A stretch of 64,000 bases of DNA, taken from NCBI RefSeq assembly GCF_025465995.1, contig NZ_JANLNY010000022.1, positions 124,001-188,000 of the forward strand, given 5' to 3'. The translations under genes were made by a program, and so were the position numbers. The notes beneath the pieces were generated by a model. That model worked only from the letters and a program-made list of their open reading frames with translations, did not search any database and had not been told where the DNA came from. Positions within the stretch are counted from its first letter, which is position 1. Each line of letters opens with the position of its first letter. Shown here piece after piece: positions 45,389 to 54,448 of this stretch. Source of the stretch: Pseudomonas sp. 5P_3.1_Bac2 (GTDB taxonomy: Bacteria > Pseudomonadota > Gammaproteobacteria > Pseudomonadales > Pseudomonadaceae).

Positions 45389-46306
45389 TCACTCACCCGA
45401 TGGGCCGGCGAAATAAGCCTTCTCACGTTGCGTGCGGGCACGGGTTAAGGGCGCCAGCAGCTTCTTCAGTAACGCACTAAGCGGCACCACGGTGACGATC
45501 AGGCACAACAAAAATACGATGTAGACCAGCAGCCCCACGCCGCGCCGCATGCTTTGCGCAGGGCCGATGGCGCTAAGCAAACGGCTCCAGAGCTGGAAGC
45601 TGCGGTTGCCGACCTTTTCGCTGGCGATGAGTTTTTCATCCACCTTGACCGCGCCCAGGCCGCGCAACATCGGCGCGCTTAAGGGCAGGTCGTCGGCACT
45701 TAGACGCTGCTGGATAGCCACGCCAAAGCGCCGGGCACCTGCGATTTGGGCCTCATCAATGCCGGCCCGCGGCACCCAGCTGTAGGGCTTTTGCCGACCG
45801 GTGAAGAGCCACAGCGGGGTGGCTAAAAAACTCGCGGCAGTGCCACAGGCGTCGGTCAGGGCGATGTTATCCAGCAGCCTGGCGCCAAGCTGACTGAGGC
45901 GCGCCTTGACCTTCTCCTGGGCCATCAGCCACATATTGCGGCAGCCGATCAGGGTCACCACCGGAGTGTCTTTGAGCAGTTGCGCGGCCTCAGGCGAGGC
46001 AAGAAACGCCGTCATTGGCTGCGCCGGCGAGAGAAACCAGACTTGGTAAGCAAGGATGATCAGGTCGTAGCGCTGGCTGGCATCGACCTGTAGCGGCTTG
46101 AGCGGCTGCGGCTGCATCAGCACGGTTTCCGGGAAGATGCGGAAGAACTGCAAAAACGGCCAGGGAAAGGGATAGGCTTGCGCAGGCTCAAGCAGCAGAT
46201 GATCCACTTGGATATCATCACGCTCCAGCAATGGCGCGCTAACGGACTGGGTGAGACGATCCAGCTGGCCCGTTTGAGAGAAATGCACGATGAGTACGTG
46301 TCGCAT
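45389..46306 (-). CDS. Dialkylresorcinol-condensing enzyme DarA-like
   Basis: A 305-residue protein with a flavodoxin/NADPH-quinone-reductase-like start (HVLIVHFSQTGQLDRLTQSV), the family landmarks AYPFPWPFLQFFRIFPETV, LIILAYQVWFLSPAQPM and CRNMWLMAQEKVKARL, and a membrane segment near the C-terminus (GVGLLVYIVFLLCLIVTVVPL). These match DarA, which with DarB forms dialkylresorcinols in Pseudomonas chlororaphis. ATG at 46306; a GTG three bases earlier is possible. First gene of the minus-strand operon, divergent from the DUF2141 gene by 33 bases. Confidence 0.8.
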   Translation of the reverse strand: MRHVLIVHFSQTGQLDRLTQSVSAPLLERDDIQVDHLLLEPAQAYPFPWPFLQFFRIFPETVLMQPQPLKPLQVDASQRYDLIILAYQVWFLSPAQPMTAFLASPEAAQLLKDTPVVTLIGCRNMWLMAQEKVKARLSQLGARLLDNIALTDACGTAASFLATPLWLFTGRQKPYSWVPRAGIDEAQIAGARRFGVAIQQRLSADDLPLSAPMLRGLGAVKVDEKLIASEKVGNRSFQLWSRLLSAIGPAQSMRRGVGLLVYIVFLLCLIVTVVPLSALLKKLLAPLTRARTQREKAYFAGPSGE

Positions 46307-46339
46307 CACCAGTCACTTATTATTTTAAAGTCGCGGATT

Positions 46340-46807
46340 ATGCCACAGAGATTTCTGCCTGCTCCAAAGATGTGCCAGCCCTTAGCCAGCCTCATGTTGC
46401 TCCTGTGTGCCAGCCAGGCCATGGCGGCGGATGTGCGCGTGCAACTGCAAGGCGTGCAAGGGCCTGGAATTATCCGCGCCGCGCTGATTAACGCCGGGCA
46501 GGCGCAGTGGCCCGCCGTGCCGCTGCGTATCGCTATCAGCGAGGGTGGCGCCACCTTGGCGTTCACTGAGGTGCCTGCCGGGCAGTACGCCATTGCCCTG
46601 TATCAGGACCGCAACGGCAATGCCCAGTTGGATCAGAGCCTGCGCGGCATTCCCCAGGAGCCCGTAGGCTTTAGCAATAATCCAACGCTGCTCGACGGCA
46701 AGCCTAAGCCTGCGCAGTGCGGATTTAGCCACGGCGAGACGGATACACAGCTATTGATTCGTTTATATGCGCCGCCAGCGTCTGGCTCCGCCCAGCAGCG
46801 TGGCTAA
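46340..46807 (+). CDS. DUF2141 secreted protein
   Basis: A 155-residue protein with a signal peptide (cleavage after QAMAA) and a beta-sandwich of the DUF2141 type (VRVQLQGVQGPGIIRAALINA, EVPAGQYAIALYQDRNGNAQLD). Function unknown; likely periplasmic. A second start at 46370 (MCQPLASLMLLL) gives a more compact signal peptide and is a fair alternative. Divergent from the DarA-like gene across only 33 bases. Confidence 0.78.
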   Translation: MPQRFLPAPKMCQPLASLMLLLCASQAMAADVRVQLQGVQGPGIIRAALINAGQAQWPAVPLRIAISEGGATLAFTEVPAGQYAIALYQDRNGNAQLDQSLRGIPQEPVGFSNNPTLLDGKPKPAQCGFSHGETDTQLLIRLYAPPASGSAQQRG

Positions 46808-46864
46808 GCGCGGGCCGCGCTGGGGTAAGCGCCCATGGCGCTCACCCCGAATGCATCGTGCGGC

Positions 46865-47404
46865 TTACTGACGCCAGATCAGCTCTGCGGTTTCGTAACC
46901 ATGGCTGCGGGCTTGCTTGAGCAACTCGGTGCGCTGCTCTTGGGTGATTTTCTCGTTGCGAGTCATCAGCCATAGGTACTTGTGGTTGGGGGTGCCGACC
47001 AGCACGCTCTGGTAGTCCTTATCCAGGTACAGCACCCAGTAATCACCCTTGGTCAGACCGGGCAGCAGGTTGCTGAACCAGTTATCAAAGTTGACCCACA
47101 GCTTGTCGGTTTCGCCCGGCACCTGCGCCACAGCCTTACCATGCGCCTGCTGCAGCTCGCCTTGCGCGGTCACGCAGCTGTTGAGCACATCGACACTGCC
47201 ATCGTCTTGCAGGGTGTATTTAGCTTCAGATTTCACGCAGTCTTTTTGGAAGCGCATCGGCAGGCGCGCTTGCTCATACCAGGTGCCTTGATAGCGTTTG
47301 AGATCAACCGAATGGACGGTTTTAGGTGGCACGTTACCGGTGCCAGAATTAGCACAGCCAGCCAGCAGAGCAGCGGCCACTAATACAGAACACAGTCGAA
47401 TCAT
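46865..47404 (-). CDS. blc: Outer-membrane lipocalin Blc
   Basis: A 179-residue lipoprotein: lipobox ALLAGC with Cys17, then the lipocalin signature YQGTWYEQARLPMRFQ (GxW motif) and the later DYWVLYLDKDYQ and LMTRNEKITQEQ strands. Blc-type lipocalins bind lysophospholipids or fatty acids. The gene overlaps the upstream small lipoprotein gene by 4 bases. Confidence 0.92.
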   Translation of the reverse strand: MIRLCSVLVAAALLAGCANSGTGNVPPKTVHSVDLKRYQGTWYEQARLPMRFQKDCVKSEAKYTLQDDGSVDVLNSCVTAQGELQQAHGKAVAQVPGETDKLWVNFDNWFSNLLPGLTKGDYWVLYLDKDYQSVLVGTPNHKYLWLMTRNEKITQEQRTELLKQARSHGYETAELIWRQ

Positions 47405-47655
47405 TTAAGACCCTTCCCTGAAAACATCATGACTTTATCGCCAGCGTACTGGACGCTGATAAATTGCTCCTGATCGCCCCAGGTGCAACTGGAGACCCCC
47501 AATGCACCCGAGCACTCGGTAGGCTTACCCAGCAGGCTTTCGACCGCGGCTTTGTCCATGCCCGCCTTAAGTTGAGCGTAATTGCTCTGGTTAACTTTGT
47601 TGCAGGCTGCCAAAAGTAGGCAGGCGGCAAATACCGCCAAAGTGCGCAGTGACAT
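47401..47655 (-). CDS. Small lipoprotein, SmpA/DUF3862-like
   Basis: An 84-residue lipoprotein with lipobox LLLAAC (Cys18) and a small BLIP/OmlA-like fold: AQLKAGMDKAAVESLLGKPTEC followed by SSCTWGDQEQFISVQYAGDKV. The ATG at 47655 has GGAGC upstream; an in-frame start 45 bases earlier lacks a signal peptide at the terminus. Co-transcribed with blc, a pairing seen in other Pseudomonas. Function unknown. Confidence 0.8.
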   Translation of the reverse strand: MSLRTLAVFAACLLLAACNKVNQSNYAQLKAGMDKAAVESLLGKPTECSGALGVSSCTWGDQEQFISVQYAGDKVMMFSGKGLK

Positions 47656-47991
47656 GGGAAAGCTCCTGATTCGCTTTGGAATTCCATTCAGCATAGTCAA
47701 GCCTAAGCCGTCTAAGGTTGACCCAGAAAATATCGCTCTGGTTCCTCACATCGCCACACAACCTGAGTTAATGATTGTCGGCATATCGGCCGCTTTCTGC
47801 CGTGTTCTTGCGCCAAATGCCCGTGATGACGCCTGAATTGCTGCCGCTCAGGGGGCCATAGCAAGCGCCGGCCATGCACTGATGACAGCGCGGCGCGTGT
47901 TGGCGGGGATGCGGTGAGGAGCTAAGCCCGGGACCCAGGCTCTGGATGCGCAGCCGCTGCGCTTAAGCGTAGCGGCTGGCCTGAAGCGGGA
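47656..47991. other. Intergenic region between the blc unit and fbp
   Basis: 336 bases without a credible gene. Its left end holds the promoter of the lipoprotein-blc unit. Near the right end CAGCCGCTGCGCTT / AAGCGTAGCGGCTG (47951-47978) is a strong inverted repeat with one mismatch, 14 bases past the fbp stop on the minus strand, a likely end for the fbp transcript though it has no T-run. Confidence 0.5.
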
Positions 47992-48999
47992 TTACTCGCG
48001 GTGGTAAGCGCTGATGCGCAGCACTTCTTCTTTCGAGCCGAGGAACACTGGCACGCGCTGGTGCAGGCTATCCGGCTGGATGTCGAGGATGCGCTGGGTG
48101 CCATTGGTGGCGGCGCCGCCGGCCTGCTCGATGATCATCGCCATCGGGTTGGCTTCGTACATCAAACGCAGCTTGCCTGGCTTCTCTGGCTCGCGGCTGT
48201 CGCGCGGGTACATAAACACGCCACCACGGGTCAGGATGCGGTGCACGTCGGCAACCATCGAGGCGATCCAACGCATGTTGTAGTTCTTGCCCAGCGGACC
48301 GGTTTCGCCAGCCAGCAGCTCGCTGACGTAACGCTGTACCGGGGCTTCCCAGTGGCGCTGGTTAGACATGTTGATGGCGAATTCTTTGGTGGCTTCAGGC
48401 ACCTTGATGTCGTCGTGGGTCAGCACAAAGCTGCCCAGCTCGCGGTCCAGGGTGAAGCCTTTAACGCCGTCGCCTAAGGTCAGCAGCAGCATGGTTTGCG
48501 GACCATAGATGGCGTAACCGGCGGCCACTTGCGCGGTACCTGGCTGGAGGAAGGCCTCTTCGCTGAGGTCGCCGACTTCGCCATGGCGCTCAGGGCAACG
48601 CAGCACCGAGAAGATGGTGCCGACCGAGACGTTCACATCGATGTTGCTGGAGCCGTCCAATGGGTCGAACACCAGCAGGTAAGCACCTTTGGGGTACTTG
48701 CCGGGAATTTGATAAGGGTGATCCATTTCTTCGGAAGCCATGCCAGCCAGATTACCGGCCCATTCGTTGGCTTCCAGGAGGATGTCGTTAGAGAGCACAT
48801 CGAGCTTTTTCTGCACTTCGCCCTGCACGTTCTCCGTGCCCATGCTGCCCAGTACGCCGCCCAGGGCGCCTTTGGAGACTTGGTGGCTGATCTCCTTGCA
48901 GGCACGGGCCACTACTTCGATCAGGAAACGCAGATCGGCTGGGGTGTTGTGGCTGCGGGTCTGCTCGATCAGATAGCGGCTAAGGGTTACGCGGGACAT
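47992..48999 (-). CDS. fbp: Class 1 fructose-1,6-bisphosphatase
   Basis: A 335-residue gluconeogenic phosphatase. The metal site is seen in [16 protein letters not shown], and the C-terminal [38 protein letters not shown] is characteristic. The ATG at 48999 ([13 protein letters not shown]) matches homologues. Stands alone, convergent with no neighbour and next to estA on the same strand. Confidence 0.97.
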   Translation of the reverse strand: MSRVTLSRYLIEQTRSHNTPADLRFLIEVVARACKEISHQVSKGALGGVLGSMGTENVQGEVQKKLDVLSNDILLEANEWAGNLAGMASEEMDHPYQIPGKYPKGAYLLVFDPLDGSSNIDVNVSVGTIFSVLRCPERHGEVGDLSEEAFLQPGTAQVAAGYAIYGPQTMLLLTLGDGVKGFTLDRELGSFVLTHDDIKVPEATKEFAINMSNQRHWEAPVQRYVSELLAGETGPLGKNYNMRWIASMVADVHRILTRGGVFMYPRDSREPEKPGKLRLMYEANPMAMIIEQAGGAATNGTQRILDIQPDSLHQRVPVFLGSKEEVLRISAYHRE

Positions 49000-49090
49000 G
49001 AATAGCTCCGGAAGGATAGAAAATCGCGCGCAGTTTACTCTGTTAACGGCGGCAGCGTCTCCTGCCACCGCCGTTAGATCAGCTGGCGTC

Positions 49091-50995
49091 TTACCAGTCG
49101 AGGCTCAGGGCCAGGCTCACACCCTGCTGCTGGTCGTCCGAACCTTTACGCAGATTGTAGGCGCCACGCAGGCTCAGATCCTGAGCCAACTGCTGGCTAA
49201 AGCCCAGGCTTAAGCGCTGCAGCCGGTCGTCAGGTTCATAACCATCAAGCTTAAACGACACGCTCGGCAGGCTATTGAGCGAGGCACGCACATGGCTTTG
49301 GTCATCCTCGTATTCTTTTTCTTGGGCCACTTCAGCAAACAGCAAAGTGCTCGGCGCCACCTGCCAACGACCTTGCAAACCCACGCCCAAGCGCTTGGAG
49401 GTGCGCTGCTGATCAGCAAAGCTCAGGGCCGTGGAACGCGCCCCGGACTCGCTGTAACCGTCGACTTCAACCTTGGCGTAATCCGCGCTGATAAAGGGGC
49501 TCAGGTGCCAAGCGCTGTCGGCGTGCTGGGCGATGTCATAGCCCAGACGTCCGCTAAAGGCCCAGAGCTTGCCGTCGCTATCGCCTTTTTCACTGCCCTT
49601 GACCTTGCCTAGGTCAAACTTACGTTTGAGGTCGTCGTAATCCAGATAGCCGGCACTGGCCGCTAAGTCCGCCCACCAGCGCTCGTGCTGATACTGCGCA
49701 AAAGCGCTGAGCAGGTAGCTGCGCAGCTTATAGTCGGAGTCGGCGCGGCCTGCTTCGAGATCCTGCTGCGACAAACCGGCCGCCAGGCCGATGCGCCAAT
49801 CCTGATTGAGCCGGTAGCTGCTGCCCAAGTTGAGGTTGTAACCATTGCCGTCGCCACTGGCGCCCGCGCGCTGGGAGTCGAAGTCCAAACGCTGGCCGCC
49901 GGCGCTGACAAAGCTGCGCCACTGCCCCACGGCCTGCCAGGCCTGCCAATCCGCCAGCAGTTGGTTACGCAGTTGATCCTGATGATTGCGCAGGCTGCCG
50001 TGAGCCATCTCTGGCAACAGGCTCAGTTCCCAAGGCGCCGCCAGCAGCGAGTAGGCGTAATCAGCAAAAATCTGTTGCACCTGGGTGGTCGGATGCACGC
50101 TGTCGTTATAGATCAGCTTGCTGGGGTCCGGCGTGGCGCTATTGATGCCCCAGGTGCTATTGACCTGGGCGCAGCCATCGAAGCAGGTGCCCATCAGGTT
50201 CTGGCTGGTATCGAAGCCCTGCGCGGCCGCATTGCTGAGCATTTCATCGAACATCAGCGGCACGTTGAGCGGGATGATCTGCGCATCGATGCCTTCAAGA
50301 CGGCGGATCAGCTCGACGTTGAAGTCCTCACCAATCTGGCTGACCGTCGCCGCCAACGGCGTACCGGAGATAGCCGGCGTGGTGCCCACGTTAGGCAGCA
50401 GCGACACCATGATGTAGCGCGCCCCGGCGCCCTGCAGCGCGGCTACGCCATCGGCCAACTGGCCTGCAGAAGCCTCAGCCCCGAGGCTGAAAATGGTGCC
50501 TTGGAGAAAATCGTTACCGCCACCGTTAACGTAGAACAGCGTGTTGCTGTCCAGCCGTTGGCCGCTATTGGCCAGGCCCACTAAATAACCATCGCGGGTG
50601 CGGGTGCCGACCACCGAGCCGCCGGCCGTGGCGATGGAGTCGTAGATTTGATCGGTACGGTAGCCCCCCACCGCCCAGTTATTGCCATCGGCCACGCCGT
50701 TGGCGGCGTTGACTGGCGAAGTCGAACCGGTCTGTTGACCAAGGCCCAGTTGCTGATTGAGCAACATGACCGAGGTGGCGCCGTAGATTTCACCACTGCC
50801 GGGCTGATAGGTCGGGCCTACCCGGTTGGTGAAGCGCCGCGTCGCGCCGTCAGGGCCCGCTGCGTCGGCGTACTGGCCAGCGTCGCTTAAGCTATCGCCG
50901 AACACCACCATGCCCGAGTACGGCCCGGCGGATACATCGGTAAAGGGTGCGGCGAGCAAGCAAGCAGCGGCTATAGGTGTGAGTAAGTGCTTCAT
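49091..50995 (-). CDS. estA: GDSL autotransporter esterase EstA
   Basis: A 634-residue outer-membrane esterase. Signal peptide about 1-23, then a GDSL passenger with nucleophile Ser35 in VVFGDSLSD, oxyanion residues in NNWAVGG and NGGGND, and the Asp/His pair in NDSVHPT. From about residue 360 a beta-barrel autotransporter domain runs to the end (alternating strands, terminal ...VSLALSLDW with final aromatic residue). EstA displays its esterase on the cell surface and affects rhamnolipids and motility in Pseudomonas aeruginosa. Confidence 0.95.
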   Translation of the reverse strand: MKHLLTPIAAACLLAAPFTDVSAGPYSGMVVFGDSLSDAGQYADAAGPDGATRRFTNRVGPTYQPGSGEIYGATSVMLLNQQLGLGQQTGSTSPVNAANGVADGNNWAVGGYRTDQIYDSIATAGGSVVGTRTRDGYLVGLANSGQRLDSNTLFYVNGGGNDFLQGTIFSLGAEASAGQLADGVAALQGAGARYIMVSLLPNVGTTPAISGTPLAATVSQIGEDFNVELIRRLEGIDAQIIPLNVPLMFDEMLSNAAAQGFDTSQNLMGTCFDGCAQVNSTWGINSATPDPSKLIYNDSVHPTTQVQQIFADYAYSLLAAPWELSLLPEMAHGSLRNHQDQLRNQLLADWQAWQAVGQWRSFVSAGGQRLDFDSQRAGASGDGNGYNLNLGSSYRLNQDWRIGLAAGLSQQDLEAGRADSDYKLRSYLLSAFAQYQHERWWADLAASAGYLDYDDLKRKFDLGKVKGSEKGDSDGKLWAFSGRLGYDIAQHADSAWHLSPFISADYAKVEVDGYSESGARSTALSFADQQRTSKRLGVGLQGRWQVAPSTLLFAEVAQEKEYEDDQSHVRASLNSLPSVSFKLDGYEPDDRLQRLSLGFSQQLAQDLSLRGAYNLRKGSDDQQQGVSLALSLDW

Positions 50996-51228
50996 GAATC
51001 ACCTAAGTTTTATTGTTATTGGAGTTCACCCACTTCAATGTAGTAATTATCGCGAGCAATTGCACCCAACTTTCACCGGCCACCCTGGCCGTTGGTCAAA
51101 GCCTCACCCGCCATGGCCTGTAGTGAATTATCACGCTGCCAAATAGTGGCCACTGAGAAGATAGTCCGACGCAAAGTCAGCAAGCTGGTTATCATCGCGC
51201 GCCCTTGCGCCCACTCTCACCGAAAAAC

Positions 51229-51624
51229 ATGAAAAACAACCTGATTGCCGCCGCCGAAATCGACCGCCTGGAAACCTGGGCCAAATACACCGGCGATATG
51301 TGCCATAGCTGCCACTCCACCTGCTGCACCATGCCCGTGGAAGTGCGCTTGAATGACCTGATCCGCATCGGCGTGGTGGATGAGTTCGAGCGCAGCGAGC
51401 CGCCGAAAAACATCGCCAAGCGCCTGCAAAAGGACGGTTTGGTCGAGCGCTTCAATCAGAAGTCGGGGATCTTCACCCTGGTGCGCATGAGCAATAACGA
51501 CTGTTATTACCTGGATCGCAAGACCCGCCTGTGCACCATCTACGACAAGCGCCCAGAGACCTGCCGCAACCACCCGCGCGTCGGCCCGCGGCCTGGCTAC
51601 TGCGCTTACCAGCCGAAGAAATAA
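51229..51624 (+). CDS. YkgJ-family cysteine-cluster protein
   Basis: A 131-residue protein with conserved Cys residues in MCHSCHSTCCTMP, DCYYLDRKTRLCTIYDKRPETCRNHP and GYCAY, the pattern of the YkgJ/UPF0153 family that probably binds a zinc or iron-sulfur centre. Function unproven. The ATG at 51229 (MKNNLIAAAEID) is preferred over a start 24 bases upstream. Confidence 0.85.
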   Translation: MKNNLIAAAEIDRLETWAKYTGDMCHSCHSTCCTMPVEVRLNDLIRIGVVDEFERSEPPKNIAKRLQKDGLVERFNQKSGIFTLVRMSNNDCYYLDRKTRLCTIYDKRPETCRNHPRVGPRPGYCAYQPKK

Positions 51625-51745
51625 GCGCGTAAACACCCGAATAAACGACAAATCCGCCGGCAAAGCGACTCAGTGCCTGCCACACCTGCGCAGCTCAGGT
51701 TAAGCTCGGCCTTTGTGCTTTCGCCCTTGAGCAGGTTGTTAAGCC

Positions 51746-52567
51746 TTGGACATCGTTGAGCTGGCCGACGACGCCGAACAAACCGCGCGCACCCGCGCCA
51801 CGGTGATGCGCTATCACTACAGCTGGAAAGACCGCGATCTCGACGCGGTGATGGCGCTGTATCACCCCGAAGTTGAGTACCACGACTTTTTCCAGCAGCG
51901 CTGCATGGGCTATGCCGAGCTGCGTGACTATGTGCGCGCGAACCTGCCGCGCCAGCCCGACGAAGCCCTGGAGCACAGCGACCGGGTGCGGGTCGACGGC
52001 CATACCGCGTTTATCCAGTACCGCATCAGCCTGCATGGCAGCCAAGGCTTGTCGGCGTTTCGCAGCAGCGAGGCAATCACCGTGCGCGATGACCTGATTT
52101 GGCGCGTGCACGAATACGCCACCCTGCTGCGCCAGCCGAGCCCGGCCAGTGCCGCGCAAAGCAGTCGCCCGGCCCTCAGCCGCTTGGGCCTCAGTGCCCG
52201 GCAACTGGGGCAAATGGCACAGGATCTGCAAGAGTACATGCAGCGCGCGCAGCCCTATCTCGACCCGCAGCTGAATTTGCAGCAGGTGGCCAGCGCCACC
52301 GGCTATAGCCGCAATCAGGTGTCCCATCTGCTCAATCAGGTGCTGGGCCAGAGCTTCTACCGTTACGTGCATCAGCAACGCTTGCAGCACCTGTTACAGC
52401 AACTGCACGACAACCCCAACGCGTCGGCCATCGACACGCTGGCTTTTAGTGCTGGGTTTAATTCGTTGTCGGCGTTTTACAAATGCTTTCGCGCCCACAC
52501 CGGAGTCTCGCCGAAGGCCTATCTCAAGCAAATTTCCTTGCGGGCACGCACACAAGACAAGGCCTAA
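51746..52567 (+). CDS. SnoaL-like / AraC-type fusion regulator
   Basis: A 273-residue protein with an unusual order: an N-terminal NTF2/SnoaL-like domain (about 15-125; YHYSWKDRDLDAVMALYHPEVEYHDFF) and a C-terminal AraC helix-turn-helix (about 165-265; LNLQQVASATGYSRNQVSHLLNQVLGQSFYRYV and the final AFSAGFNSLSAFYKCFRAHTG). SnoaL-like pockets bind small molecules, so it is probably a ligand-sensing activator of the polyamine-type operon that begins 52 bases downstream. The start is a TTG; an ATG at codon 21 is an alternative. Confidence 0.78.
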   Translation: MDIVELADDAEQTARTRATVMRYHYSWKDRDLDAVMALYHPEVEYHDFFQQRCMGYAELRDYVRANLPRQPDEALEHSDRVRVDGHTAFIQYRISLHGSQGLSAFRSSEAITVRDDLIWRVHEYATLLRQPSPASAAQSSRPALSRLGLSARQLGQMAQDLQEYMQRAQPYLDPQLNLQQVASATGYSRNQVSHLLNQVLGQSFYRYVHQQRLQHLLQQLHDNPNASAIDTLAFSAGFNSLSAFYKCFRAHTGVSPKAYLKQISLRARTQDKA

Positions 52568-52619
52568 GGCGCTTCAATAGTCTCTAACCCAGCGAACCTG
52601 TTTTCCCCGGAGACGACTC

Positions 52620-54026
52620 ATGAACCCCTGGCGCTCAATCAGCCTGTGGATGGACCAACTCAGCGAGCCGCTGACGCCACGGGCGGCCCTGAGCCACGAC
52701 CTGCAGGCCGATGTGGCGATTGTCGGCGCCGGCTACACCGGACTGTGGACGGCTTATTACCTCAAGCGTCAGGCGCCGCAGCTGCGCATCGTCATCCTTG
52801 AGGCCGAGACGGCCGGCTTTGGCGCCAGTGGCCGCAACGGCGGCTGGCTGATGGGCAATATCCTCGGTGAAGACCGCCTGCTGGCCGATCTGCCCAGCGC
52901 CGAGCGGCATGCGGCCTACCAACTGCTGCACGGCATCCCCGATGAAGTGGCCGAGGTGCTTGACCGTGAGCAGATCCACTGCGATTACCGCAAAGGCGGC
53001 GTGCTGTACTGCGCCGCCCGTTATCCGGAGCAACTGAGCAGCCTGCGCGAGCACCTCAAGCACTTGCACGAGCAAGGTTTGGATGAGTCGGACTACCGCT
53101 GGCTGACACCCTTTGATCTGGGCAAACAACTGCAAATCGACAAGGCCTTAGGCGCCATCCACACCCCGCACTGCGCCACCATTCAACCGGCCAAGCTAGT
53201 CCGCGGTCTGGCCAAGGCAGTGGCCGCCATGGGCGTGGAGATTTACGAGCAAAGCGCCGTCACCGACTGGCAAACCGGCCTGGTGCGCACCGCCCAAGGC
53301 AGCGTGAAGGCCGACTGGATTGTGCCGGCCGTGGAAGGCTACGCCGCGACCCTGCCACCGTTGGGCAAACATCAGTTACCGGTGCAGAGCCTGATCGTCG
53401 CCACCGAGCCGTTAAGCAAAGAAGTCTGGGCCGAGATTGGCCTGGAGCGCGGCCAGGCCTTCAGCGAGTTCAGCCGTCAGGTCACCTACGGCCAACGCAG
53501 CGCCGACAACCGCTTGGTGTTTGGCGCCCGTGGCGGCTATCGCTTTGGCGGGCGCCTGCGCACGGACTTCAACCTGACCCAAGATGAGCGCGAACTGCGC
53601 CGCTATCTGTTCGGCGAGCTGTTCCCGCAACTCAAAGACGTGCGCCTGACCCACGCCTGGGGCGGCAACCTGGGCATGGCGCGGCGCTTCCGCCCGCACA
53701 TGCTGCTCGATCAGCGCAGCGGCCTGGCCCTGTCCGGTGGCTACGGCGGCGAAGGCGTGGGCGCCAGCAACTTAGGCGGGCGCACCCTGGCTGACTTAAT
53801 CCTCGGCAAAGATTCTGAGCTGACCAACCAGCCCTGGGTACACCGCCAACAGCCACTCAATCACCTCGCCCGCTGGGAGCCGGAACCACTGCGCTGGCTG
53901 GGCTACAACGCGATCATCAAGAGTTTCGTCCACGAAGACCAAGTCCTGGCCGACCTCACCACCGCCCCATGGCGCCGCCGCCTTGCCCAAGCCGTGGCCG
54001 GCGCCCTGGAAGGCTTTATGCGCTAA
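52620..54026 (+). CDS. FAD-dependent amine oxidoreductase (PuuB/PauB-like)
   Basis: A 468-residue DAO-fold flavoprotein. FAD-binding GxGxxG is at 36-41 (VAIVGAGYTGLWTAYYL), GASGRNGGWLMGN follows, and the C-terminal GGYGGEGVGASNLGGRTLADLI closes the FAD site, all typical of gamma-glutamylputrescine or related amine oxidases. The following cupin and polyamine-type binding protein genes support a role in polyamine catabolism. Substrate is inferred. Ribosome site GGAGA upstream. Confidence 0.87.
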   Translation: MNPWRSISLWMDQLSEPLTPRAALSHDLQADVAIVGAGYTGLWTAYYLKRQAPQLRIVILEAETAGFGASGRNGGWLMGNILGEDRLLADLPSAERHAAYQLLHGIPDEVAEVLDREQIHCDYRKGGVLYCAARYPEQLSSLREHLKHLHEQGLDESDYRWLTPFDLGKQLQIDKALGAIHTPHCATIQPAKLVRGLAKAVAAMGVEIYEQSAVTDWQTGLVRTAQGSVKADWIVPAVEGYAATLPPLGKHQLPVQSLIVATEPLSKEVWAEIGLERGQAFSEFSRQVTYGQRSADNRLVFGARGGYRFGGRLRTDFNLTQDERELRRYLFGELFPQLKDVRLTHAWGGNLGMARRFRPHMLLDQRSGLALSGGYGGEGVGASNLGGRTLADLILGKDSELTNQPWVHRQQPLNHLARWEPEPLRWLGYNAIIKSFVHEDQVLADLTTAPWRRRLAQAVAGALEGFMR

Positions 54027-54040
54027 CAGCGGAGACCTGC

Positions 54041-54382
54041 ATGACTATTCACCACTTTAAAAACACCCCCCAGCTGAGCCTGGCAGAGCCGACACCAGTG
54101 GCCGTGCCACTGGGCGAGCCGGTAGCGATCACCAGCGGTCAGGGCATCGAGCACGCCGACGGCGTGGCCGCTGGCGTCTGGGAATGCACCCCTGGGCGTT
54201 GGCGCCGGCAGATCGCCCAGCAAGAGTTCTGTCACTTCATCTCCGGGCGCTGCACCTTCACCCCCGATGGTGGTGAACCTATCACCATCAACCCTGGCGA
54301 CGCCCTGCTCTTCCCGGCCAACACCTTTGGTATCTGGGACATTCAGGAGACCGTGCGCAAGACCTACGTTTTGCTCAAGTAA
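54041..54382 (+). CDS. Cupin-domain protein
   Basis: A 113-residue small cupin (FCHFISGRCTFTPDGGEPITINPGDALLFPANTFGIWDI). It resembles the (S)-ureidoglycine aminohydrolase-like cupins often found beside PuuB-type oxidases in polyamine operons. It lies 14 bases after the oxidase gene with GGAGA before its ATG. Function unknown; may act on an unstable aldehyde or imine product. Confidence 0.83.
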   Translation: MTIHHFKNTPQLSLAEPTPVAVPLGEPVAITSGQGIEHADGVAAGVWECTPGRWRRQIAQQEFCHFISGRCTFTPDGGEPITINPGDALLFPANTFGIWDIQETVRKTYVLLK

Positions 54383-54448
54383 CAACCTGCTAAAGCCAAC
54401 GCTTAATCCGCAGCATTGCTCGCACCGATAAAAATAATGAGGACTCCC

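Noticed and set aside
47582..47836. Plus-strand 84-codon open frame between blc and fbp
   Set aside because: It runs antisense over the small lipoprotein gene, has no ribosome site and no recognisable features.
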